Shown here: positions 7,348 through 13,994 of the stretch, one piece after another
Layout: every line of letters starts with the position of its first letter
Numbering within the stretch: the stretch's first letter is position 1
DNA from: JAFGGG01 sp964638895
GTDB lineage: Bacteria > Spirochaetota > Spirochaetia > SZUA-6 > RPPD01
DNA: 18,331 bases
Reading direction: 5' to 3'
NCBI GenBank assembly: GCA_964638895.1
Contig: CAZWYY010000065.1
Location: forward strand, 1-18,331
Position numbers and translations under genes: made by a program
Notes under the pieces: model-generated
Database searches by the model: none
Seen by the model: the letters and a program-made list of their open reading frames with translations, nothing else
What the model was told of the DNA's origin: nothing

Positions 7348-8256
7348 TTAATCGTTCTTTATAAACGTGCCTTCCTGGAATTCCCGGAAGGCTGTACGAA
7401 GCTCTTCCTGTGTGTTCATGACGATCGGGCCGTACCAGGCCACCGGTTCACCTAAGGGTTTGCCCGAGGCCAGCAGAAACCGTACTTTTTCCGCTTCGGT
7501 CTTTACCAGGATGGACTCCCCCGGGCCGAACAAAAGGCAGGTGCCGGACCGCAGTTTTGCGTCGTCTTTAAAATCAAAGTAGTTCTTTCCCGCTGTTTTA
7601 TGGGAGTACTTGTCCCTGCAATCATCAAAAAAAGCGCACCCCTCTATTATATACGCGAATACGTTATGTCCCTGGACGGTCGGCAGCCTGGCCTCGGTAT
7701 CGGCCTCAACCGTGACGTCAAGGTAAGAGGGATTGGTGACAATATCGCGTACCGGGCCATCCGTATCGCCGATCCTGCCGCAGATAATCTTTGCCCGAAC
7801 GCCGGGCGAGGGCTTTGCCTCGGGAATCCGGTCGGCCTTGATCTCACGGTAGCGCGGCCCCATCATCTTGTGCGCCGCGGGCAGGTTGGCCCAGAGCTGG
7901 AACCCCCCCATTCTGCCGCGGTCGTCACCCTTGGGCATTTCCTGGTGAATAATTCCGCTGCCCGCCGTCATCCACTGCACCTCACCGGGCATGATTACGC
8001 CCTTATTGCCGATGCTGTCGCCGTGTTCCACCCGGCCTTCCAGCATGTAGGTGATGGTCTCAATACCCCTGTGCGGGTGCCAGGGGAATCCGGCCAGGTA
8101 ATGCTCCGGATTGTCCGCGCGAAAATCGTCCAGCAAAAGAAAGGGATCAAACAATGGCACCTGGTAGTACCCGAAGACGCGGTTCAAATGCACGCCGGCG
8201 CCCTCGAGTGTGGGCATACTTTTCAACACCTGTTTTATTTTTTTAATTTTTTCCAT
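7348..8256 (-). CDS. Pirin-family bicupin protein
   Basis: A 302-aa protein with two cupin folds. The N-terminal cupin has the pirin metal site: His60 and His62 in FPWHPHRGIETITYMLEG, then His104 and Glu106 in GSGIIHQEMP, matching the His/His/His/Glu iron ligands of human pirin (known). The C-terminal part continues with the pirin_C cupin (LLFGPGESILVKTEAEKVRFLLASGKPLGEPV, near residues 242-273). Some bacterial pirins oxidise quercetin; others are regulators; the role here is not visible. Start ATG 8256 has no Shine-Dalgarno, and a promoter -10 ends 7 bp before it, suggesting a leaderless message. It is followed by the patatin-like gene. Confidence 0.93.
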   Translation of the reverse strand: MEKIKKIKQVLKSMPTLEGAGVHLNRVFGYYQVPLFDPFLLLDDFRADNPEHYLAGFPWHPHRGIETITYMLEGRVEHGDSIGNKGVIMPGEVQWMTAGSGIIHQEMPKGDDRGRMGGFQLWANLPAAHKMMGPRYREIKADRIPEAKPSPGVRAKIICGRIGDTDGPVRDIVTNPSYLDVTVEADTEARLPTVQGHNVFAYIIEGCAFFDDCRDKYSHKTAGKNYFDFKDDAKLRSGTCLLFGPGESILVKTEAEKVRFLLASGKPLGEPVAWYGPIVMNTQEELRTAFREFQEGTFIKND

Positions 8257-8263
8257 ACTAACA

Positions 8264-8293
8264 AATATAACGCCGGGTCGTCGGCATTTGCAA
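8264..8293 (-). promoter_or_regulatory. Sigma-70-like promoter abutting the pirin start codon
   Basis: Read on the minus strand, TTGCAA (8293-8288, 4/6) and TATATT (8269-8264, 5/6) are 18 bp apart. The predicted +1 is about 8257, one base before ATG 8256. The 43-bp gap after the TspO-like gene is just large enough for it, so pirin may have its own start or be read through. Confidence 0.45.
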
Positions 8294-8299
8294 TTACTT

Positions 8300-9088
8300 T
8301 TAGATTTTTCCGCGAACGGTCTGAACCAGCGCGGTCAGTATAAGCGCCGCGAGGCCGGCACTCACCGTGATGATCACACTGAGAGGGCCGGCCGGGTTGA
8401 CCGACAGGCGCTTGATCAGAATACCCAGAAAGGCCCATACCAGCACGGCGGCATAGTAGATATCCCCGCGCTTGATCAGGGCTAAAAGCCCCAGCACAAT
8501 ACCGATGATTATTACTCCCACGGTCCATATCTGTTCCGGTAGTCCGCCCATTTTCCAGCCCAGGCTGACGAACAGCACGGTGATATTGGCGATTGTGGCG
8601 ATGCTTATCCAGCCCAAGTACACGCTTACGGCCACATGTACACAGTAGTACTCCCCGCCGCTTGCCTCCGCCCTGCCCACATCAAGGCGCATGTATAGTA
8701 CGATAAGGGTGAAGAGGAGAGAGAGCATAACGGCTATGGACAGGGGGATCAGTTCATAATGCCAGGCAAACAGCCAGCCGACATTGGCGCAACAGGTAAT
8801 AAAAAACAGAATCCCGATTTTTTCTATTACTGTTTGAGTATGGCTTTTTTCTTTTACCAGAACAACCACATGGTAAACAATGAACGCAATCAGGAAAATA
8901 TAGATCACACTCCATATGGAAAAGGTATACCCCGCCGGTACAAACAGGTTCGGATACCGATCCGAAAGCTCGGCCGTTGTTATATTATTAAGCGGAAGGA
9001 CAATGGCCAACACGTTGACGATGATCGTTCCTATTACCCCCGCAAGGTTCAAGGCAACAAGTAGAATTCTCTTAGACTGGGTACTCAT
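8300..9088 (-). CDS. TspO/MBR-like (tryptophan-rich sensory) membrane protein, long form
   Basis: A 262-aa integral membrane protein with about seven hydrophobic helices: about 9-33, 55-78, 90-107, 112-132, 150-172, 185-203 and 208-225, with one more near the C-terminus. The motif PNLFVPAGYTFSIWSVIYI (residues 46-64) is the TspO/MBR feature covering TM1-2, and CANVGWLFAWHYELIPLSI (near residues 100-118) matches the next helix pair. Classical TspO has about 160 aa and five helices, so this is the extended family form of unknown ligand. Start ATG 9088 has AGGAGG (9099-9094) 5 nt upstream. It could be the first gene of a tspO-like/pirin/patatin transcription unit. Confidence 0.8.
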   Translation of the reverse strand: MSTQSKRILLVALNLAGVIGTIIVNVLAIVLPLNNITTAELSDRYPNLFVPAGYTFSIWSVIYIFLIAFIVYHVVVLVKEKSHTQTVIEKIGILFFITCCANVGWLFAWHYELIPLSIAVMLSLLFTLIVLYMRLDVGRAEASGGEYYCVHVAVSVYLGWISIATIANITVLFVSLGWKMGGLPEQIWTVGVIIIGIVLGLLALIKRGDIYYAAVLVWAFLGILIKRLSVNPAGPLSVIITVSAGLAALILTALVQTVRGKI

Positions 9089-9123
9089 AGGCGCCTCCTG
9101 CGAATACCGCTTCCCTTTATATA

Positions 9124-9162
9124 AGCATACTCCTTACATGCCATTAAATCAATACGTTGATT
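9124..9162 (-). promoter_or_regulatory. Promoter of the TspO-like gene with a palindrome over its -35
   Basis: On the minus strand TTGATT (9152-9147) and TATGCT (9129-9124) are 17 bp apart, each 4/6. The -35 is one arm of a dyad AATCAA-TACG-TTGATT (9147-9162), a possible operator. The leader would be about 28 nt and includes the Shine-Dalgarno. Confidence 0.4.
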
Positions 9163-9191
9163 CCACAGGTAATTTTAACACTACTTCTCGG

Positions 9192-9220
9192 TTGACAAGT
9201 AGATATGCATTGAATATGAT
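9192..9220 (+). promoter_or_regulatory. Near-consensus sigma-70 promoter of the NtrC-type/ABC-kinase operon
   Basis: TTGACA (9192-9197, 6/6), a 17-bp spacer, and TATGAT (9215-9220, 5/6). The predicted +1 is near 9227, only about 5 nt before ATG 9232, with no Shine-Dalgarno between. Confidence 0.7.
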
Positions 9221-9231
9221 ATTTTTTGTTC

Positions 9232-10575
9232 ATGATCCGTAATTTTTCCCATAAACATAAAATTCTGATAATAGATGACGAACGGGAAATGTGCGTCTCT
9301 CTTAGTGAAATCCTTTCCAACGATCATTATACCTCGGTGTTTACCACCAATCCCAAAGGAGCCATGGCTTTTTTTGATAACCAAAGAATTGATCTGGTGA
9401 TCATGGACATCAGAATGCCCGAGATCGCGGGGCTGGATCTTTTAAAAGTAATGAAGGAAAAGCAACCGAGCATTCCCGTTATCATGATCACGGGATATGC
9501 TTCGGTGGATAACGCGGTGCGGGCCATGAAGTATGGGGCCACTGATTTTTTTACCAAACCGCTTAACCTGAAAAAACTTACCGATGAGATTGAGCAGCTT
9601 TTTCAGATCGGTGATCATCGCGGAACCGCCGCACCGCTTCCCGCGGCAAAGAAAATGCTTACCATCACCCCTGAAATGACCAGAATCTGTGAAACGCTTG
9701 AGATCGCGGCCCAGACCAACGCGCCGGTTCTGCTCACCGGGGAAAGCGGCACGGGCAAGGAACTCGCCGCGCACCTGCTTCATCACGCAAGCGAACGGAG
9801 TCAAAAGCCGTTTATCAAGGTAAACTGCGCGGCCATTCCCGATACCCTGCTGGAGAGCGAGTTGTTCGGGCATGAGAAGGGCGCTTTCACCGACGCGCGG
9901 GAAACACATCGCGGTAAGTTTGAGTTGGCGCACCACGGCACGATTTTCCTGGATGAGATCGGCGACATGAGCAATAAAACCCAGGCTAAGATACTGCGTG
10001 TGCTGCAGGATCATGAGTTTGAGAGGGTGGGCGGCGTAAAAACCATACAGTCCGATATTCGTATCGTTGCGGCCACAAACAAGGATGTGCATCAGCTGCT
10101 TGAGCATCATATATTCAGAGAAGATCTGTACTACCGCTTGGCCGTAATATCGATACACCTGTCGCCCCTGCGTGAGCGCGTGGATGATATCATGTTTCTG
10201 GCTCATCATTTTCGCAAATACTACAATCAATTATATAACAAAGACGTACAGGGCATTTCCGCCGAGGTTGAACGGGTGTTCTTAAAGCACAACTGGCCGG
10301 GGAATATCCGGGAGCTTAAAAATTGTATGGAGCGGGCCATTATATTTTGCCGCACACCCTCAATCGGGTTGAATGACCTTCCGTCACAGTACCACGGCTT
10401 AAAACAAGAGACCGTATCCGCATCGGCCTACGATGAAACCATTAATAATTTCAACCGGAACATTATTTTGGACGCCCTGCAAAAGGCCAATGGTGTTAAA
10501 AAAAAGGCGGCCAAACTACTGAACATCGACCGTAAAACCCTGTACCACAGGATGAAGACCCTGGGAATCGAATGA
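9232..10575 (+). CDS. NtrC-family sigma-54-dependent response regulator
   Basis: A 447-aa activator with three domains. The receiver (about 8-125) has ILIIDDE, phospho-acceptor Asp59 in LVIMDIRMPE, Thr87 and Lys109. The AAA+ domain (about 142-375) has Walker A GESGTGKE (170-177), the sigma-54-contact loop as GAFTDA (217-222, instead of GAFTGA), Walker B TIFLDEI with Asp241/Glu242, and the arginine-finger region YYRLAVISIHLSPLRER. A Fis-type helix-turn-helix closes the protein (KKKAAKLLNIDRKTLYHRM). Start is ATG 9232; TTG 9226 is in frame; internal ATGs would remove the acidic pocket. Its stop overlaps the kinase start (ATGA, 10572-10575). It probably acts at the dyads 12392-12439 on the xylFGH promoter (inference). 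Confidence 0.95.
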   Translation: MIRNFSHKHKILIIDDEREMCVSLSEILSNDHYTSVFTTNPKGAMAFFDNQRIDLVIMDIRMPEIAGLDLLKVMKEKQPSIPVIMITGYASVDNAVRAMKYGATDFFTKPLNLKKLTDEIEQLFQIGDHRGTAAPLPAAKKMLTITPEMTRICETLEIAAQTNAPVLLTGESGTGKELAAHLLHHASERSQKPFIKVNCAAIPDTLLESELFGHEKGAFTDARETHRGKFELAHHGTIFLDEIGDMSNKTQAKILRVLQDHEFERVGGVKTIQSDIRIVAATNKDVHQLLEHHIFREDLYYRLAVISIHLSPLRERVDDIMFLAHHFRKYYNQLYNKDVQGISAEVERVFLKHNWPGNIRELKNCMERAIIFCRTPSIGLNDLPSQYHGLKQETVSASAYDETINNFNRNIILDALQKANGVKKKAAKLLNIDRKTLYHRMKTLGIE

Positions 10576-12389
10576 GTATCTCCTCCAAAAGGCTTCTTAC
10601 AATGCGGGATATTCAGGTAAATTACAACCAGGTAAAGGCCCTGCGCGGAGTTGATTTTGACCTGTACCGCGGAGAGATACACGCCCTGGTAGGAGAACAC
10701 AGGGCCGGGAAGTCCACCCTGGTGAAGATCTTAAGCGGCGCGGTACGAAAAAACAAAGGGGAGATAATTTATAACGGACAGCGTATAGACTATTTCACCC
10801 CCCGTTCGGCCATCAAGCATAAGATTGGGATGGTATACCAGAACATGAATATCATTCCCTCTCTTAACGCCGTGGAAAACATCTTTGCCGGGCAGATGCG
10901 GTCCGGTTTTGGGGGAAGACTTTCCCACGCTAAGATGATATCGCACGCGAACAACCTTTTTTCCTACCTGAAAGTTGATATCGAACTGGAGCTGCCCGTC
11001 TCGATGCTTACCACGGACAAGCAGCACATGGTGGAAATCGCCCGTCTTTTGTCCATCGAACCCGAGTTGATAATCTTTGACGAAATCTCAAGCAAGCTTA
11101 CCCCGGAAGAGATGGAGACCATCTACCGGTTGATCTTCGATTTTAAGCGGCGGAATAAAAGTATTATTTATATCTCGCATAATATGGATGAGATCTTTGA
11201 GTTTGCCGACAGGGTAACAATCCTGAAGGACGGGTACCGGCGCGGCACCGAGGACATAAAAGAAATAGACAAGTTGAAGCTGATCAAGCTTACTTATTCG
11301 TTTATGTTGAGCAGGGAAGAGCTGAAGCAGGACAACAGGGAACTGTACTATTTTAAGAAGTATAATGAAAACATTATCAAAAACCTGCCGGTCGGGGGAA
11401 TTATCCTGGATGCCGAAAACAAGATATACCTGATAAATTTCGCCGCGCTTACCATCCTGGAACTGGATGAGCAGAACCTGGACGGCAGGGATTTCCGGGT
11501 TATCTTCAGCCGGGACAAAACCCCGGCCCTCAATAATCTGGTGAAAAATATCAACAATCACAGGCAGTTCAAGGTGGATGATATCAGCTACGGTACGGAC
11601 AAGATCTTAAAAATCAACAGTTTTCCGTTCAAGGATGAAAACTACCAATTCCTGGGCACCATCATCCTGATCGAGGATATTACAAAGGACTCCTACCTTA
11701 AAGAATATCTTTTGCGCACCGAGAGGATCGCGTCCGTAGCCGAGCTTGCGGCCGGCGTGGCCCATGAAATAAACAATCCGTTGGGGATCATCCAGAATTA
11801 TCTTGTATTATTGAAAAATAAAACACTTGATGCGAATATCCTCTCCAAACTTTCCAAAATAGAGGAACAACTACAGAGCATCGTGGCGGTCACCGGCAAC
11901 CTGCTTTCGTTTTCCAGGCTTAGAGAATTACCGAGGGAACAGATTAATCTTATCAAGATTTTGGATGAGGTTGTGCTGCTGCTTGATCATAAACTGAAAG
12001 GCAAACAGGTCAAACTTACACGGGAGTACTCACACCAGGAAGCGCTTATTGTTGGGGATGAGAATAGGCTGAAGCAGGTATTCATTAATCTGATCGTTAA
12101 CAGTATCGAAGCGGTCCTGGACGGAGGAACCGTCCAAATCCGGGTTTTTGCCGATATAAAGGACGGGTACGTGGAAGCAAGGGTTATTGATAACGGATAC
12201 GGCATACCGGTGGAGGTTCTGTCGAAGATATTCAATCCCTTTTACAGCACCAAGGCGCATAAGAACAACGCGGGATTGGGACTGTCAATCTGCCAGCATA
12301 TTGTTGAGTCGCACCAGGGGTTGATCTCTTGCCAAAGCAACGGGCTTACCGTGTTCTCGGTCAAACTGCCTTTGATTTCCGCGACGTAA
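10572..12389 (+). CDS. Soluble histidine kinase with an N-terminal sugar-ABC ATPase domain (ABC-PAS-HisKA-HATPase)
   Basis: A 605-aa fusion. Residues about 8-245 align along their length with the N-terminal half of XylG/RbsA-type sugar ATPases, including the XylG encoded at 13995: Walker A GEHRAGKST (41-49), Q-loop Gln90 (MVYQN), signature region LTTDKQHMVEIA (146-157), Walker B LIIFDE (Asp170, Glu171) and H-loop His203 (YISHN). The usual LSxGxQ signature is lost: Gly is replaced by Asp149, and DEPTSAL is DEISSKL. A PAS domain follows (about 262-375, NLPVGGIILD, VIFSRD), then HisKA with His398 in AAGVAHEINNPLG, and HATPase (N-box NLIVNSIEA, G1 DNGYGIP, F-box IFNPFYSTK, G2 AGLGLSIC). No membrane segments are present, so the kinase is cytosolic. 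It overlaps the NtrC-type gene by 4 bp and should phosphorylate it. It lies just before xylFGH. Sensing through the ABC domain is inference. Confidence 0.95.
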   Translation: MSISSKRLLTMRDIQVNYNQVKALRGVDFDLYRGEIHALVGEHRAGKSTLVKILSGAVRKNKGEIIYNGQRIDYFTPRSAIKHKIGMVYQNMNIIPSLNAVENIFAGQMRSGFGGRLSHAKMISHANNLFSYLKVDIELELPVSMLTTDKQHMVEIARLLSIEPELIIFDEISSKLTPEEMETIYRLIFDFKRRNKSIIYISHNMDEIFEFADRVTILKDGYRRGTEDIKEIDKLKLIKLTYSFMLSREELKQDNRELYYFKKYNENIIKNLPVGGIILDAENKIYLINFAALTILELDEQNLDGRDFRVIFSRDKTPALNNLVKNINNHRQFKVDDISYGTDKILKINSFPFKDENYQFLGTIILIEDITKDSYLKEYLLRTERIASVAELAAGVAHEINNPLGIIQNYLVLLKNKTLDANILSKLSKIEEQLQSIVAVTGNLLSFSRLRELPREQINLIKILDEVVLLLDHKLKGKQVKLTREYSHQEALIVGDENRLKQVFINLIVNSIEAVLDGGTVQIRVFADIKDGYVEARVIDNGYGIPVEVLSKIFNPFYSTKAHKNNAGLGLSICQHIVESHQGLISCQSNGLTVFSVKLPLISAT

Positions 12390-12391
12390 CC

Positions 12392-12439
12392 TGGGGATAA
12401 AATCCCCATTATTATTAGTTGTGGGGAATTTTTCCACAA
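12392..12439 (+). promoter_or_regulatory. Tandem dyads GGGGA-N5-TCC(C/A)C: putative enhancer for the NtrC-type regulator
   Basis: Dyad 1, TGGGGATAAAATCCCCA (12392-12408), is a perfect 7-bp inverted repeat. Dyad 2 (12419-12439) has arms TTGTGG/CCACAA with further matches inside. Both contain GGGGA-N5-TCCxC, beginning at 12393 and 12423, exactly 30 bp or about three helical turns apart. They would sit near -146 and -116 relative to the sigma-54 element's +1 (about 12546), a normal enhancer range. Dyad 1 starts 3 bp after the kinase stop and could instead or also act as a weak terminator. Confidence 0.6.
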
Positions 12440-12518
12440 GCATGCCAATTCATCTTGAGTACTGAAATGTTAATTACAATCCTTATATGAAGTTATAAAA
12501 TTATCAAAAAATCTGATG

Positions 12519-12535
12519 TTGGCATGATTTTTGTA
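12519..12535 (+). promoter_or_regulatory. Candidate sigma-54 promoter of xylFGH
   Basis: TTGGCATG-ATTT-TTGTA against the consensus TTGGCACG-N4-TTGCA. The -24 GG (12521-12522) and the -12 G (12533) are exactly 12 bp apart (first G to G), as required. The deviations are T for C at -12 and T for C in the -24 block. Predicted +1 is about 12546. Support comes from the adjacent NtrC-type activator and upstream dyads. Confidence 0.55.
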
Positions 12536-12611
12536 TATTAACAGTAAAAATAAAGCCAGCATATGTTGATGTGGCCACTAGAAACACAAAGGAATGAAAA
12601 GCCGGATGATG

Positions 12612-12640
12612 AGGAACACGGAGTTCGCGGATGAAGAATA
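12612..12640. repeat. Degenerate intergenic repeat, same family as 16799-17080
   Basis: GGAACACGGAGTTCGCGGAT here resembles GGGAACACGGATTTCGTAGAT at about 16798. Shared positions include GAACACGGA, TTCG and GAT. It lies in the xylF leader if transcription starts at the sigma-54 site. Function unknown. Confidence 0.4.
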
Positions 12641-12662
12641 AAAATAGAAAAATATTTTTATA

Positions 12663-12691
12663 TTTACAAGTCTTCTAATTACTATTATAAT
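12663..12691 (+). promoter_or_regulatory. Sigma-70 promoter of xylFGH
   Basis: TTTACA (12663-12668, 5/6), 17-bp spacer, TATAAT (12686-12691, 6/6). Predicted +1 is near 12698, giving an 80-nt leader. It probably supplies basal transcription beside the sigma-54 start. Confidence 0.6.
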
Positions 12692-12724
12692 GTGTGGTTA
12701 CGTTATCTTTATCTGAATTAGGAA

Positions 12725-12753
12725 AATGCCAAAAAACTAAAGTTTTTTGCATT
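12725..12753 (+). promoter_or_regulatory. Leader hairpin upstream of xylF
   Basis: AATGC-C-AAAAAACT (12725-12738) pairs with AGTTTTTTGCATT (12741-12753) with one bulged C and a tiny loop (TAAA once the innermost pair opens). It ends 11 nt before the Shine-Dalgarno AGAGGAGG (12765-12772). It is too AT-rich for a classic terminator; it could affect mRNA stability or ribosome access. Confidence 0.4.
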
Positions 12754-12777
12754 AATAAAATTTTAGAGGAGGAACGC

Positions 12778-13839
12778 ATGAAAAAACTAGGTGCTTTATT
12801 ATTGGCTCTAGTATTGGTCTTCAGCATATTTTCTTCAGTATTTGCTAAAGACAACAAGAAAATCACGATTGGGCTTTCCTTTGCCGAGTTCGAGGTAGAA
12901 AGATGGTCAAGGGAAAAAGACAGAATCACCGAGTTGGCCAACAAGGCGGGTGCGGACGTAGTATTTCAAGTCGCCAACAACGATGCCGCTTTGCAGAATT
13001 CCCAGATTGAGAATATGGTCGCTCAGGGCGTGGATGTGATTATTATCGTAGCCGTTGACGGCGCGGCCGCCGGAACGGCAGTTGATGCCGCCGCTAAAAA
13101 AGGAGTACCATGTATAGCCTATGACCGCTTGATCAAGAGTTCCAATCTGGCCGCGTACATTACCTTCGATAATGTTGAGGTCGGCAAGCAGCAGGCGCTC
13201 GGCATCTTGGATGTAGTAAAATCAGGCAGATTCGTTCTTCTCGGCGGAAGTCCCACCGACAATAACGCCCACCTGGTAAGAAGAGGCCAGATGGAGGTGT
13301 TAGAGCCATTAATCAAAAAGGGTACTATTAAGATCGTCGGCGACCAGTTTGTCGACGGCTGGAGCCAGGAAAAAGCGGTATCCATCATGGAGAACATCTT
13401 GGTGGCCAATCAGAATAAGGTTGACGCTGTTGTAGCTTCCAATGATGGAACGGGTTTAGGCGCATTAGAGGCACTCTCTGCTCAGCATCTGGACGGCAAG
13501 GTCCCGGTATCCGGCCAGGACGCGACGTTGGCAGCTTGTAAGTCCATCGTCGAGGGGAAGTTCACCGTAACGGTTTTTAAGGATATCAACCTTCTTTCCC
13601 CTATGGCAGTGGATATCGCCATTAAACTGGCAAAGAAACAACGATTGGGACTGGAAAAGAGAAGCCTGGCGGATTTGACCGGCGACAAGAGAGCCAGGGG
13701 CAATATTCCCTGCGCTTTCCTTCCGGTTGTCAGGGTTACCAAAGACAACATTTACAATGTGGTTATCAAGAGCGGTTTTCAGCCTTATGATGATGTGTAC
13801 AGGAATGTACCCAGGAACCAAAGGCCGCCCAGGCCATAG
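12778..13839 (+). CDS. xylF: XylF-type periplasmic D-xylose-binding protein
   Basis: A 353-aa periplasmic sugar-binding protein of the XylF/ChvE group. The signal peptide is KK, then a hydrophobic core, and a cleavage motif VFA after residue 23. The mature part follows E. coli XylF closely in motif order: ERWSREKDR, SQIENMVAQGVDVIII, YITFDNVEVGKQQA, LLGGSPTDNNAHLVRRGQM, DQFVDGWSQEKA, IDAVVASNDGTG-like VDAVVASNDGTG, and VSGQDA. It delivers sugar to XylGH. Start is ATG 12778 with AGAGGAGG 5 nt upstream; the in-frame upstream extension to 12694 would bury the signal peptide. The substrate is probably D-xylose, though related members bind glucose, galactose or other aldoses. A strong terminator-like hairpin follows. 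Confidence 0.93.
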   Translation: MKKLGALLLALVLVFSIFSSVFAKDNKKITIGLSFAEFEVERWSREKDRITELANKAGADVVFQVANNDAALQNSQIENMVAQGVDVIIIVAVDGAAAGTAVDAAAKKGVPCIAYDRLIKSSNLAAYITFDNVEVGKQQALGILDVVKSGRFVLLGGSPTDNNAHLVRRGQMEVLEPLIKKGTIKIVGDQFVDGWSQEKAVSIMENILVANQNKVDAVVASNDGTGLGALEALSAQHLDGKVPVSGQDATLAACKSIVEGKFTVTVFKDINLLSPMAVDIAIKLAKKQRLGLEKRSLADLTGDKRARGNIPCAFLPVVRVTKDNIYNVVIKSGFQPYDDVYRNVPRNQRPPRP

Positions 13840-13857
13840 CATTTGATTACGGACATG

Positions 13858-13897
13858 AAAGTGTGCTGCTTGGGAAACCAAGTAGTACACTTTTTTT
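13858..13897 (+). terminator. Intrinsic terminator/attenuator between xylF and xylG
   Basis: A 15-bp stem (13859-13873 with 13878-13892, two G-T wobbles, rest Watson-Crick) closed by a GAAA tetraloop and followed by seven T (13891-13897). It is the best terminator in the window. It lies inside the operon, which suggests partial termination to make more binding protein than ATPase and permease. Confidence 0.85.
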
Positions 13898-13994
13898 ATG
13901 ATTAAAAAAACATAAAAAATATACATATCCGAGTAAGAGCAAGATTACTCTGCAATTATTTATGCTAAATAAATAAGGAAGGAGAAATCAGGAT

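Noticed and set aside
7600..8343. 247-codon plus-strand open frame opposite pirin
   Set aside because: Antisense to conserved pirin metal-site sequence, with no ribosome site or domain signal.
9442..10230. 262-codon minus-strand open frame opposite the NtrC-type gene
   Set aside because: No recognisable motif, and it lies wholly inside the conserved receiver and AAA+ coding sequence on the other strand.
12563..12634. 23-codon open frame in the long xylF leader (possible leader peptide)
   Set aside because: No Shine-Dalgarno, no run of regulatory codons, and it overlaps the intergenic repeat.
12694..12777. Longer XylF starting at 12694
   Set aside because: It would put 28 residues before the signal peptide, lies on the leader hairpin, and ignores the strong AGAGGAGG before ATG 12778.
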